Shown one piece after another: positions 28,768-40,630 of a stretch of 64,000 nt of DNA. The number at the start of each line of letters is the position of its first letter. The stretch's first letter is position 1. Both the position numbers and the translations under genes were made by a program. Origin of the DNA: Rhodococcoides fascians A44A (GTDB lineage Bacteria; Actinomycetota; Actinomycetes; Mycobacteriales; Mycobacteriaceae); the NCBI RefSeq assembly GCF_000760735.1, contig NZ_JMEX01000008.1:929988-993987 (forward strand), written 5' to 3'. The notes beneath the pieces were generated by a model. That model was not told the origin of the DNA and ran no database searches. It saw nothing but the letters and a program-made list of their open reading frames with translations.

Positions 28768-29682
28768 GTGTCGCATGCTCACCCCGATCATGGTCGGCCG
28801 CCCAGCGCAGACGACCTGTTGATCCTGTTGGCAGTGGGCAGAACCGGCCGGTACAACACCGCGGCGGACGACCTCGGGGTCAACCACACCACCATCTCCA
28901 GGCGTATCGCCGCGCTCGAAGCACGCCTGGGCGGCAGAGTTCTCGCCAGGTCCGGCAACGGTTGGGAACTCACCGCCCGCGGCAAGGATGCACTCGCCGC
29001 CGCCGAGAACATCGAAGCCGCGGTCCGTTCCCTGATGGGACCGGACGACGACGCAGAAGGCGTGGTCAGAGTGTCCGCGACCGACGGATTCAGCGCATAC
29101 GTCATCGCCCCCGCAGTCGCCCGAGTTCGACTTCGCCACCCCGGTATCGCCGTGGAGATCGTCGCGACCACCAGGCGCGCCTCGCAGCAACGCTCCGGAA
29201 TGGATGTGGAGATAGTCGTCGGCGAACCTCAGGTGCACCGCGCGGAGGCGATGAAGCTCAGCGACTACCACCTCGGGCTGTATGCGTCGACGAGTTATCT
29301 CGAAGCCCACGGCAGACCGGCCACCGTCGACGATCTCGCTGCTCATCCGCTGGTCTACTTCATCGACTCGATGCTGCAGGTCGACGACCTCGACATCGCT
29401 CCCGGCTTCGCACCGCTGATGCGAGAGTCGGTGACGTCGACCAACGTGTTCGTGCACGTCGAGGCGACCCGTGCGGCGGCAGGGATCGGACTGCTCCCCT
29501 GTTTCATGGCCGATCGGCACGACGACCTCGTGCGGTTGCTGCCGCAGGAAGTGTCCGTGCGGCTGGATTATTGGCTGGTCTCGCGCGCCGAGACTCTGCG
29601 ACGCCCGGAAGTCGCCCGAGTCGTCGAAGCCATCAAAGCCTCCGTCCTGGACCAGCGCGACGCTCTGCTGGGTCGCGCGTAG
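28768..29682 (+). CDS. LysR-family transcriptional regulator
   Basis: 304 residues from GTG at 28768 (an in-frame ATG at 28708 would add 20 residues containing two cysteines that do not look like family sequence and would place an inverted repeat inside the gene). HTH: ADDLLILLAVGRTGRYNTAADDLGVNHTTISRRIAALEARLG. A LysR substrate-binding domain follows with short-family features (VRVSATDGFSAYVIAPAVARVRLRHPG). It is divergent from the MHS transporter/3-hydroxybutyrate dehydrogenase operon and most likely controls it. No ribosome-binding sequence is clear for either start. Confidence 0.87.
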   Translation: MSHAHPDHGRPPSADDLLILLAVGRTGRYNTAADDLGVNHTTISRRIAALEARLGGRVLARSGNGWELTARGKDALAAAENIEAAVRSLMGPDDDAEGVVRVSATDGFSAYVIAPAVARVRLRHPGIAVEIVATTRRASQQRSGMDVEIVVGEPQVHRAEAMKLSDYHLGLYASTSYLEAHGRPATVDDLAAHPLVYFIDSMLQVDDLDIAPGFAPLMRESVTSTNVFVHVEATRAAAGIGLLPCFMADRHDDLVRLLPQEVSVRLDYWLVSRAETLRRPEVARVVEAIKASVLDQRDALLGRA

Positions 29683-29718
29683 CCCGAACTTCGCGCAACT
29701 GCCGCTCCACGCCCGCGG

Positions 29719-29750
29719 TGTCCTAGCATCGAGACTGTCCTAGCATCGAG
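29719..29750 (+). promoter_or_regulatory. Duplicated -10 promoter unit before gluQ
   Basis: The 15-base unit TGTCCTAGCATCGAG occurs at 29719-29733 and again at 29736-29750. Each contains TAGCAT (TANNNT). The second TAGCAT (29741-29746) is 6 bases before the gluQ ATG, the spacing for leaderless transcription. Confidence 0.6.
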
Positions 29751-29752
29751 CC

Positions 29753-30634
29753 ATGCCTGCCGGCCGATTCGCTCCGAGCCCGTCGGGCGACCTGCATCTC
29801 GGCAACCTCCGTACCGCGCTGCTCGCATGGCTGTTCGCGCGATCCACAGGACGACAGTTCTTGATGCGCGTGGAGGATCTCGATCGCGTGCGCGAGGGCG
29901 CCGAGGCCCGTCAACTCGCCGACCTCCGCGCCATCGGCCTCGACTGGGACGGCGCCGTTGTTCGACAGTCCGAGCGCACCGCGCTGTACGACGACGCCAT
30001 CGCCCACCTCACCGCGGCGGGTATGACCTACGAGTGTTTCTGCACCCGTCGGGAAATACAGGAGGCAGCGTCGGCACCCCACGCACCCGACGGCGCCTAC
30101 CCCGGAACCTGCAGAAATCTGACGGCCGCAGAACGGGCAACGAAAACCAGGCCTCCCGCAGTGCGCCTGAAGGCCGACGTGACCGAGTTCTCCGTTCACG
30201 ACGACGTGCTCGGCGCATTTCACGGCCAGGTCGACGACCTCGTACTTCGCCGCGTCGACGGTGTCGCGGCCTACAACCTCGCGGTGGTGGTGGACGACGG
30301 CGAACAGGGCGTGGATCAAGTGGTCCGCGGGGACGATCTCCTGACGTCGTCCCCGCGTCAGGCGTACCTCGCGTCGCTGCTCGACATCCCCGCTCCCACC
30401 TACGCCCACGTGCCGCTCGCACTCAATGCTCAGGGAAAACGATTGGCGAAGCGCGACGGCGCGGTGACGCTGGAGGACCAGGCTGCGCTGGGTCTCGGGC
30501 CGCGAGACGTTCTGCACCTTCTGGCTCGGTCTCTGGAACTGGCCGAAGCCGACGAGCAAGTGTCCCCGGGCGACATTCTTCGGCGATTCGACCCGCAGAA
30601 GCTTCCGACGACCCCCTGGGTATTCGAGACATAA
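29753..30634 (+). CDS. gluQ: Glutamyl-Q tRNA(Asp) synthetase (GluQRS)
   Basis: 293 residues, a truncated glutamyl-tRNA synthetase paralogue without anticodon-binding domain. The HIGH-like motif is HLGN (residues 15-18), the KMSKS-like motif KRLAKRDG, and the zinc site is complete: Cys95, Cys97, Tyr116, Cys120. It attaches glutamate to queuosine at position 34 of tRNA-Asp, so it implies that this organism has queuosine in tRNA. yhhQ follows after 61 bases, and tgt lies 5 kb downstream. The start lies directly behind a duplicated -10 element and has no ribosome-binding site. Confidence 0.93.
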   Translation: MPAGRFAPSPSGDLHLGNLRTALLAWLFARSTGRQFLMRVEDLDRVREGAEARQLADLRAIGLDWDGAVVRQSERTALYDDAIAHLTAAGMTYECFCTRREIQEAASAPHAPDGAYPGTCRNLTAAERATKTRPPAVRLKADVTEFSVHDDVLGAFHGQVDDLVLRRVDGVAAYNLAVVVDDGEQGVDQVVRGDDLLTSSPRQAYLASLLDIPAPTYAHVPLALNAQGKRLAKRDGAVTLEDQAALGLGPRDVLHLLARSLELAEADEQVSPGDILRRFDPQKLPTTPWVFET

Positions 30635-30695
30635 CGGACTCGGTCGGTCGATTCTGTGCACTTCCGATTCGGACCTGGGGATTTCCCGTGTTTGG

Positions 30696-31445
30696 ATGAG
30701 GCACGTGACAGCTCAGAAATCCGAAGACACGCCAGGCGCCGTTGCGCAGTTCGCGCACGTCAGCCGCGGCTACTACCCGACCATCGTGGCCTTGTTCGCC
30801 GCAACCCTGATCATCTCGAATGTGACGGCGAGCAAAGGCGTCGCGTTCTTCGGTGACAGCGAAGTATTCCTCGGCCCGTTCCAGGTGCTGCCGATCAACA
30901 CCGACGGCGCATTCTTCCTCTTCCCACTCGCCTACATCCTGGGCGACGTCCTCAGCGAGGTGTACGGCTTCAAGGCGACGCGACGCGCGATCTACCTCGG
31001 GTTCGGGTCGATCATCCTCGCTGCCGTCTGCTTCTGGATCGCCATCGAGCTCCCCGCAGCCAGCTTCTACGAGAATCAGGAGTCACTCGAAACCGTCGTC
31101 GGCGTGGTGCCGCGGCTGGTCATCGCCGGCCTCGCCGGATACTTCGTCGGGCAGATGCTCAACGCCCTCGTCCTCGTGAAGATCAAACAGCGCACCAAGG
31201 AAAAGCACCTCTGGGCGCGACTGATCGGCTCGACCGTCGTCGGCGAATTCTTCGACACCCTGATCTTCTGCTCCATCGCCGCCGGCGTCATCGGCATCTC
31301 GACATGGGAAGACTTCATCAACTACGTCATCGTCGGCTTCATCTGGAAGACCCTCGTCGAAATCCTCGTACTTCCCATCACCTACCGCGTCATCGCCTAC
31401 ATCAAGAAGCGCGAACCCAGCTACCAGGAATCCGTCGCGGCATAG
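30696..31445 (+). CDS. yhhQ: Queuosine precursor transporter (YhhQ / VUT family)
   Basis: 249 residues, about six membrane segments, with the family core INTDGAFFLFPLAYILGDVLSEVYGFKATRRAIYLGF and the C-terminal GEFFDTLIFCSIAAG. YhhQ imports 7-deazapurine precursors (preQ0, preQ1, or queuine in some bacteria). Its neighbours gluQ and tgt support that role, and no de novo queC/D/E/F gene is in the window, so salvage is likely. An alternative GTG at 30705 has GGATGAGG 3 bases upstream and may be the true start; the ATG at 30696 lies inside that site. Confidence 0.92.
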   Translation: MRHVTAQKSEDTPGAVAQFAHVSRGYYPTIVALFAATLIISNVTASKGVAFFGDSEVFLGPFQVLPINTDGAFFLFPLAYILGDVLSEVYGFKATRRAIYLGFGSIILAAVCFWIAIELPAASFYENQESLETVVGVVPRLVIAGLAGYFVGQMLNALVLVKIKQRTKEKHLWARLIGSTVVGEFFDTLIFCSIAAGVIGISTWEDFINYVIVGFIWKTLVEILVLPITYRVIAYIKKREPSYQESVAA

Positions 31446-31470
31446 CTTCCGGCCTGGTACCTCTCACCCC

Positions 31471-31507
31471 TCGGGCGTGACCGAACGACACATTCGGTCA
31501 CGCCCGA
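31471..31507. terminator. Hairpin terminator after yhhQ
   Basis: TCGGGCGTGACCGAA at 31471-31485 and TTCGGTCACGCCCGA at 31493-31507 form a perfect 15-bp stem with a 7-base loop. No T-run follows, common for actinobacterial terminators. The GTGACCGAA core recurs in hairpins at 44224 and 63968. Confidence 0.75.
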
Positions 31508-31534
31508 ACTCGTCCGTGCACCTTCCCGCGCCTA

Positions 31535-31558
31535 TTGAGCCATTGACAAATGGCACAA
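31535..31558. promoter_or_regulatory. Operator-like inverted repeat upstream of the SDR-diiron-flavoprotein operon
   Basis: TTGAGCCATT at 31535-31544 and AATGGCACAA at 31549-31558 are complements with one mismatch, separated by GACA. A TTGACA sequence (31543-31548) overlaps the centre and could be a -35 element, so a bound protein would control the promoter. The first gene starts at 31578. Confidence 0.6.
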
Positions 31559-31577
31559 TCAGTATGAGTCTGAACGA

Positions 31578-32393
31578 ATGAATCCGTCGTACAACGCTCG
31601 TGCCGTGGTGACCGGAGCGGGCAGTGGCATCGGCCGTGCGTTTGCGCTCGAACTCGCGAAGCGAGGTGGTGAGGTGATTTGCGCCGATATTTCCCTGACG
31701 CGCGCCGAGGAGACCGCTGCTCTCATCGGCGACAAAGCGCATGCGGTGAAGTGCGATGTCTCTCGACGTGAGCAGGTCGAGGACCTTGCCTTGTTCGCAG
31801 AACTGACCCTCGGCCGTCCTCCGACTCTCGTGATCAACAATGCGGGCGTCGGGATCGGTGGCACACCTGTCGGCGATATCGGGTTCGAGGACTGGAACTG
31901 GGCGCTGGGGATCAATCTCTGGGGAGTGATCCACGGATGCGAGATCTTCGCGCCTGCAATGAAGGCGGTCGGCGAGGGCGGGTTCATCAATGTCGCGTCC
32001 GCAGCCGGATTCGGTGCTGCGCCGTTGATGGCGCCGTACAACGTGGGGAAGGCCGGCGTGATCTCGCTGTCGGAGACCATGGCTGCCGAAGGCGTGCGAG
32101 TCACCGTGCTGTGTCCGACGTTCGTGAAGACGAATGTCGCCAAGGACGGACGTATCACCGCTGCCGGCAACAAGATCGCCGAAACACTGATGCGCACGAC
32201 GGGGTTCACGCCGGAGAAGGTCACGGTCGACACCTTGAACAAGTACGACCGCGGACGCCTCTACGTCGTGCCGCAGATCGACGCCAAGGTCATCTGGCGC
32301 CTCAAGCGCATCGCCCCTGCGCTCTACACCCGAACGCTCGGGTTGCTCGCTCGGTTCGCACCACAGGAAACCACACAGGAAGCAGGAGTCTGA
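31578..32393 (+). CDS. SDR-family oxidoreductase
   Basis: 271 residues. Cofactor motif TGAGSGIG, an acidic residue after the second strand (CADIS) favouring NAD, NNAG, catalytic Ser in NVASAAGFG and YxxxK in YNVGKAG are present. The C-terminal extension (DAKVIWRLKRIAPALYTRTLGLL) is amphipathic and may associate with membrane, as in SDRs of lipid metabolism. It is the first gene of a four-gene operon; the diiron gene starts one base after the stop. The substrate is unknown, but the context points to an alcohol or ketone of a hydrophobic compound. Confidence 0.88.
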   Translation: MNPSYNARAVVTGAGSGIGRAFALELAKRGGEVICADISLTRAEETAALIGDKAHAVKCDVSRREQVEDLALFAELTLGRPPTLVINNAGVGIGGTPVGDIGFEDWNWALGINLWGVIHGCEIFAPAMKAVGEGGFINVASAAGFGAAPLMAPYNVGKAGVISLSETMAAEGVRVTVLCPTFVKTNVAKDGRITAAGNKIAETLMRTTGFTPEKVTVDTLNKYDRGRLYVVPQIDAKVIWRLKRIAPALYTRTLGLLARFAPQETTQEAGV

Positions 32394-32394
32394 C

Positions 32395-33315
32395 ATGGCA
32401 TTCGACTTCGACGAGATGCTCGTCAAGATCAAGGACAAGCAGTGGGCGTTGGCCGACATCGACTGGGACGCACCGGGAGCGGAGACCATCGGTCCTGAAC
32501 TCTGGACCAAGCTGAAGCCGTTCATGTCGGACCTGATGTGGATCGAGAACGTCGGCGCCCGCGGCTTCGCGGCCATGGCGAAGAAGGCTCCGACGGACAC
32601 CTTGAAGGAGATCTACACCTACTTCCACGCAGAGGAACAGAAACACGCCAACGCCGAACTCGCACTGATGCGGCGGTGGGGCATGCTCGACGGCGACGAG
32701 ATCCCTCAGCCCAATGTCAACGTCAAACTCGTCATCGACTGGCTGGACAAGTACTCGGATCAGACGTCACTCGCCGTGCTCGGGACCGTCATCCCGATGC
32801 TCGAGGTCGCACTCGACGGCGCACTGGTCAAGTTCATCGTCGACGAGATCGACGACCCGGTCTGCCAGGAGGTCTTCAAGAAGATCAACTCCGACGAATC
32901 ACGCCATCTTGCAGTCGATTTCCAGGTCATCGAACTCCTGGGGCACGCGACGATGCGCAAGATCCTGGTGGAGACCGTCGGAGCCTGGATGAATCCGTCG
33001 CTGATCATCGGCACCCTCCGCTACATCCCACTGCTGAACAAGATGCGCGACAACATCGTGGCCATGGGTGTCGACGAGGAACGCCTCTACACCGCGATGC
33101 GGAGGTTCAAGAAGGTCGGCGAGAGAAGCGAATTCCCGAAGCGTCTGCCCATGTACCGCTTCATCAGCTGGCACTCCGGCGTCGTCATCAACCGCGCGCA
33201 CCCGTACCACAAGTTCGCCGACGCCCTGGTCCGAGCAACGGCCAAGTACCCGAAGAAGCTGCTGCGCCCCCAGCCGACCTGGTCGAAGGAACTCACCTAC
33301 GAGCCAGTCGCATGA
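32395..33315 (+). CDS. Ferritin-like diiron carboxylate protein, putative oxygenase
   Basis: 306 residues. A four-helix diiron site is complete: Glu51, then Glu81-x2-His84, then Glu137, then Glu168-x2-His171 (DESRH). Spacings of 30 and 31 residues between each first Glu and the ExxH motif match the EX28-37ExxH pattern of diiron oxygenases and desaturases. I do not recognise a characterised enzyme with this sequence. No membrane segment or signal peptide is clear. It overlaps the flavoprotein gene by 4 bases and follows an SDR, so hydroxylation or oxidative cleavage of a lipid-like substrate is plausible. Confidence 0.82.
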   Translation: MAFDFDEMLVKIKDKQWALADIDWDAPGAETIGPELWTKLKPFMSDLMWIENVGARGFAAMAKKAPTDTLKEIYTYFHAEEQKHANAELALMRRWGMLDGDEIPQPNVNVKLVIDWLDKYSDQTSLAVLGTVIPMLEVALDGALVKFIVDEIDDPVCQEVFKKINSDESRHLAVDFQVIELLGHATMRKILVETVGAWMNPSLIIGTLRYIPLLNKMRDNIVAMGVDEERLYTAMRRFKKVGERSEFPKRLPMYRFISWHSGVVINRAHPYHKFADALVRATAKYPKKLLRPQPTWSKELTYEPVA

Positions 33316-34868
33316 GCGAAACACCGCACTCGTTCCCGCACGCTCCACTCCCGTCCCATGGGTCATTCCAGCAGGCTCCACTCCCGCTCGATGTAGCCAT
33401 CATCGGCGGCGGCTTCGCCGGGATCGGTACCGCAATTCGACTCAAGCAGAAGCGAATCGAGAACCTTGCCATCTTCGAGCGGGGATCGGCTCCGGGCGGC
33501 ACGTGGCGTGACAACACCTACCCCGGCGCGGCGTGTGACATCCCGTCGAGGCTGTACTCGTACAGTTTCGCCCCGAATCCGGATTGGTCGCACACGTATT
33601 CCGGTAGCGCCGAGATCCTGAAGTACATCGAGCGGATGGTCGACGATTTCGCCCTGCGTCCGATGCTGCGCTTCGGGCACAACGTCACCGGTGTCCATTG
33701 GGACGAGGCATCGTCACTGTGGGAGGTCACGTTCGACGATCACCCCTCGGTACGTGCACGGTCTGTCGTCATGGCGTCGGGGCCGTTGGCGAACGTCAGC
33801 TTCCCGGGCATCCGCGGCCTCGACACGTACGAGGGCCACAAGATCCACAGCGCTCGTTGGGATCACGAGTTCGACTTCACCGGCAAGAAGGTGGCCGTCA
33901 TCGGGACCGGGGCGTCGGGTGTTCAGATCGTGCCGGAGCTGGTCAAGGTGGCGCAGTCGGTCAAGGTCTTCCAGCGCACGCCGGGCTGGGCACTCCCCCG
34001 CACCAATCTGACCACTCGTCAGACCACCAAGGATCTGTACCGAAAGTTCCCGGCTGCGCAGTCGATCGCACGCAAGGCCTGGTTCTGGGGTCACGAGTCC
34101 GTCGCCCTCGGCGTCGTCTGGAATTCGCCGCTCACCCGCGTCGTCGAAGCCGTCGGCAAGCTGCACCTGCGGCGACAGGTTCGAGATCCCTGGCTTCGAC
34201 GGCAGCTCACTCCCGATTTCCGGGCCGGATGCAAACGACTGCTCATGACGAGTGAGTTCTATCCGGCACTGCAGCGGGACAACTGCACTCTGGTGACCTG
34301 GCCGATCGCGCGTCTGGCACCCAAGGGAATTCGCACCGTCGAAGGTATCGAACATCAGGCGGACGTGATCGTCTTCGCAACCGGATTCGACGTGTCCAAG
34401 ACGGGCACGCCGGTTCCCATCACCGGACGCGACGGCCGTGTGCTGGCCGACGAGTGGAGCTCGGGCGCGAAGGCCTACAAGTCCATCAGCGTCGCGGGCT
34501 ACCCGAACATGTACTTCACGTTCGGCCCCAACTCGGGTCCGGGGCACAGTTCCGCGCTGGTCTACATGGAGGCACAGATCGACTATCTCGTCGACGCCAT
34601 CTCCCACGCGATCGCACGGAACTCGGTTCTCGAGGTCAGGGCGGACAGGCAGCGCGAGTACAACACGGATCTGCAGCGTCGGCTGCAGCGGACGACGTGG
34701 AATTCCGGCTGCTCGAGCTGGTATCTCACCGAGGACGGTTTCAACGCGACCATGTTCCCCGGCTTCGCGAGCCAGTACGTCGGGCAGCTGAAGTCGGTGA
34801 ACTACGACGACTACACCGTCACCGAGTACCGGGCGAGGGTGACCGCCGCCCGTGCGGCTACCGTGTAA
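33312..34868 (+). CDS. Flavin-containing Baeyer-Villiger-type monooxygenase
   Basis: 518 residues. The FAD-binding motif is IIGGGFAGIG (about residue 31), the second NADPH-binding Rossmann motif is VIGTGASGVQI, and the type I Baeyer-Villiger fingerprint appears as YEGHKIHSARWD. Such enzymes insert oxygen next to ketones using FAD, NADPH and O2. The 30 residues before the FAD motif are unusual: the DNA encodes two translated copies of the dispersed intergenic repeat (HAPLPSHGSFQQAPLP). The ATG overlaps the diiron gene stop (ATGA). The preceding SDR could supply the ketone. Confidence 0.9.
   Translation: MSETPHSFPHAPLPSHGSFQQAPLPLDVAIIGGGFAGIGTAIRLKQKRIENLAIFERGSAPGGTWRDNTYPGAACDIPSRLYSYSFAPNPDWSHTYSGSAEILKYIERMVDDFALRPMLRFGHNVTGVHWDEASSLWEVTFDDHPSVRARSVVMASGPLANVSFPGIRGLDTYEGHKIHSARWDHEFDFTGKKVAVIGTGASGVQIVPELVKVAQSVKVFQRTPGWALPRTNLTTRQTTKDLYRKFPAAQSIARKAWFWGHESVALGVVWNSPLTRVVEAVGKLHLRRQVRDPWLRRQLTPDFRAGCKRLLMTSEFYPALQRDNCTLVTWPIARLAPKGIRTVEGIEHQADVIVFATGFDVSKTGTPVPITGRDGRVLADEWSSGAKAYKSISVAGYPNMYFTFGPNSGPGHSSALVYMEAQIDYLVDAISHAIARNSVLEVRADRQREYNTDLQRRLQRTTWNSGCSSWYLTEDGFNATMFPGFASQYVGQLKSVNYDDYTVTEYRARVTAARAATV
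33336..33390 (+). repeat. Dispersed repeat inside the start of the monooxygenase gene
   Basis: CGCTCCACTCCCG and CAGCAGGCTCCACTCCCGC, about 37 bases apart, match the repeat unit at 11462-11553 with few changes; the TCATTCC flank is also present. They lie in frame within codons 8-26 of the monooxygenase. Confidence 0.75.
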
Positions 34869-34900
34869 CCGACACAGGCAGGCTGTCGGGAGGATCACGG

Positions 34901-38816
<3,916 letters not shown>

Positions 38817-38820
<4 letters not shown>

Positions 38821-40547
38821 GATGCAGCCACCGCGTGCTGGGAGTCGACGATCTCCGCGTACGTCGGGCACGTGGCGATGAGCTCGTCGTGTGTTCCGAG
38901 CCCGACGGGTTGCCCGTCGTCGAGTACGAGGATCTGGTCGGCGTCGATGATGGTGGAGACTCGTTGGGCGACAACGATCATGCAGGCGTCCTTCATGACC
39001 GGCTTCAGCGCGGCTCGGAGTTTGGAGTCGGTGGTCAGGTCGAGGGCGGAGAACGAGTCGTCGAACAGGTAGATGCTCGGCTTGCGGACCAGCGCTCGTG
39101 CGATCGCCAGGCGTTGACGCTGGCCGCCGGAGACCGTCGTGCCGCCTTGTGACACTTCGGTTTCGAGGCCTTCCGGCATCTTGCGAACGAAGTCTGCGCC
39201 CTGCGCGATCTCCAGTGCTTCCCAGAGTTCGTCGTCGGTGGCGTCGGCTTTGCCGTAGCGGAGATTGGATCCGATGGTGCCGGAGAACAGGAAGGGCTTC
39301 TGCGGGATCAGGCCGATCTCCTGCCGGAGCGCATCGATGTCCAGGTCACGAATATCGGTGCCGCCGACGAGAACCTGGCCGGCGGTGACGTCGATGAGCC
39401 GTGGGACGAGGTTGATCAGAGTGGATTTTCCGGATCCGGTTCCACCGATGACGGCAGTCACCTTGCCGGGTTCCGCTGTGAAGTTCACGCCGCACAGAAC
39501 CGGGAACTCGGCTCCGGGGTAGGCGAACTCGGCGTTTCGCATCTCGACGATTCCGGGCGCTGTTGCGAACGGTTTCGGCTGGGCGGGCAGGACGACGGAG
39601 GACTCGGTCGACAGGACTTGGCTGATGCGGTCGGCGCACACCGAGGCGCGGGGCACCATCATGGCGATGAACGACGCCATCATGACCGACATCAGGATGA
39701 GCATGATGTAGCTGAGCAGGGCGGTCAGTGCGCCGATTTCCATGGTGCCGTTGTTGATCGCGTGTCCGCCGAACCAGATGACGGCGACGCTGGTGACGTT
39801 GGAGATCAGCATGACCGTCGGGAACATCAACGCCATCAGACGGCCGACGTGCAGTGCTGCGGCGGTGAGCGAATCGTTCGCGACGCCGAACCGGTCGATC
39901 TCCTTGCGTTCGCGGACGAAGGCCCGAACGACACGGATGCCGGTGATCTGCTCACGGAGTACCCGGTTGACCGCGTCGATCCGCACCTGCATGGCGCGGA
40001 AACCCGGGACCATTCTCGCGACGATCAAGCCCATGGCGATGGCCAGGCCGGGTACGGCGATGAGCAGAATCCAGGACAGTCCGATGTCTTCGCGCAACGC
40101 CATCACGACGCCGCCGATGCACATGATCGGCGCCATCACGACGATGGTGAAGCCCATGACGATCAGAAGCTGGACCTGTTGAACGTCGTTGGTGTTACGA
40201 GTGATCAGTGAGGGTGCACCGAACTGGCCGACCTCACGAGCGGAGAACGTGCCGACGCGGTGCAGAATGGCACCGCGCAGATCCCGGCCTGCGCCCATCG
40301 CGGCCTTGGCCCCGATGAGTACCGCCGCGACCGAACACACGATCTGCACCAGCGACACGAGCAACATCCACCCACCGGTCGTGAGGATGTAGCCCGTGTC
40401 GCCGCGCGTGACGCCGTTGTCGATGATGTCGGCGTTGAGGCTGGGCAGGTACAGCGACGCGGCCGTGGCCACGAGCTGCAGGGTGACCAACCCCGCGATC
40501 GCGCCCTTGTAGGGAGCGAGAAATTTCTTGAGAAGCGGGATCAGCAT
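38817..40547 (-). CDS. ABC exporter half-transporter, degenerate-site subunit
   Basis: 576 residues, six membrane segments then ATPase. Walker A is IGGTGSGKST and the signature VSGGQRQ, but Walker B ends LFDDSF (Asp in place of the catalytic Glu) and the switch residue is Gln (VVAQRVST). This is the usual degenerate half of heterodimeric exporters, and its catalytic partner is the next gene. Likely a drug or lipid exporter. There is no ribosome-binding site: the ATG is directly preceded by one arm of a 14-bp inverted repeat. Confidence 0.92.
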
Positions 40548-40622
40548 GATGGCCGAAGATTACTCGTACACATGGGTAACAGTCTCCACATTTCTACCGG
40601 TGAACATCAATCTTCGGCCATC
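40548..40622. promoter_or_regulatory. 14-bp perfect inverted repeat between mmpL and the ABC genes
   Basis: GATGGCCGAAGATT at 40548-40561 and AATCTTCGGCCATC at 40609-40622 are exact complements with 47 bases between. On the minus strand the second-read arm abuts the ABC start codon and includes TAATCT, a possible -10. It could be an operator, or a stem acting on the MmpL-ABC transcript. Confidence 0.55.
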
Positions 40623-40630
40623 GAGGCTGG

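Noticed and set aside
29701..29752. preQ1 riboswitch upstream of gluQ
   Set aside because: The region is too short, is occupied by a duplicated promoter unit, and has no preQ1 aptamer-like pseudoknot pattern.
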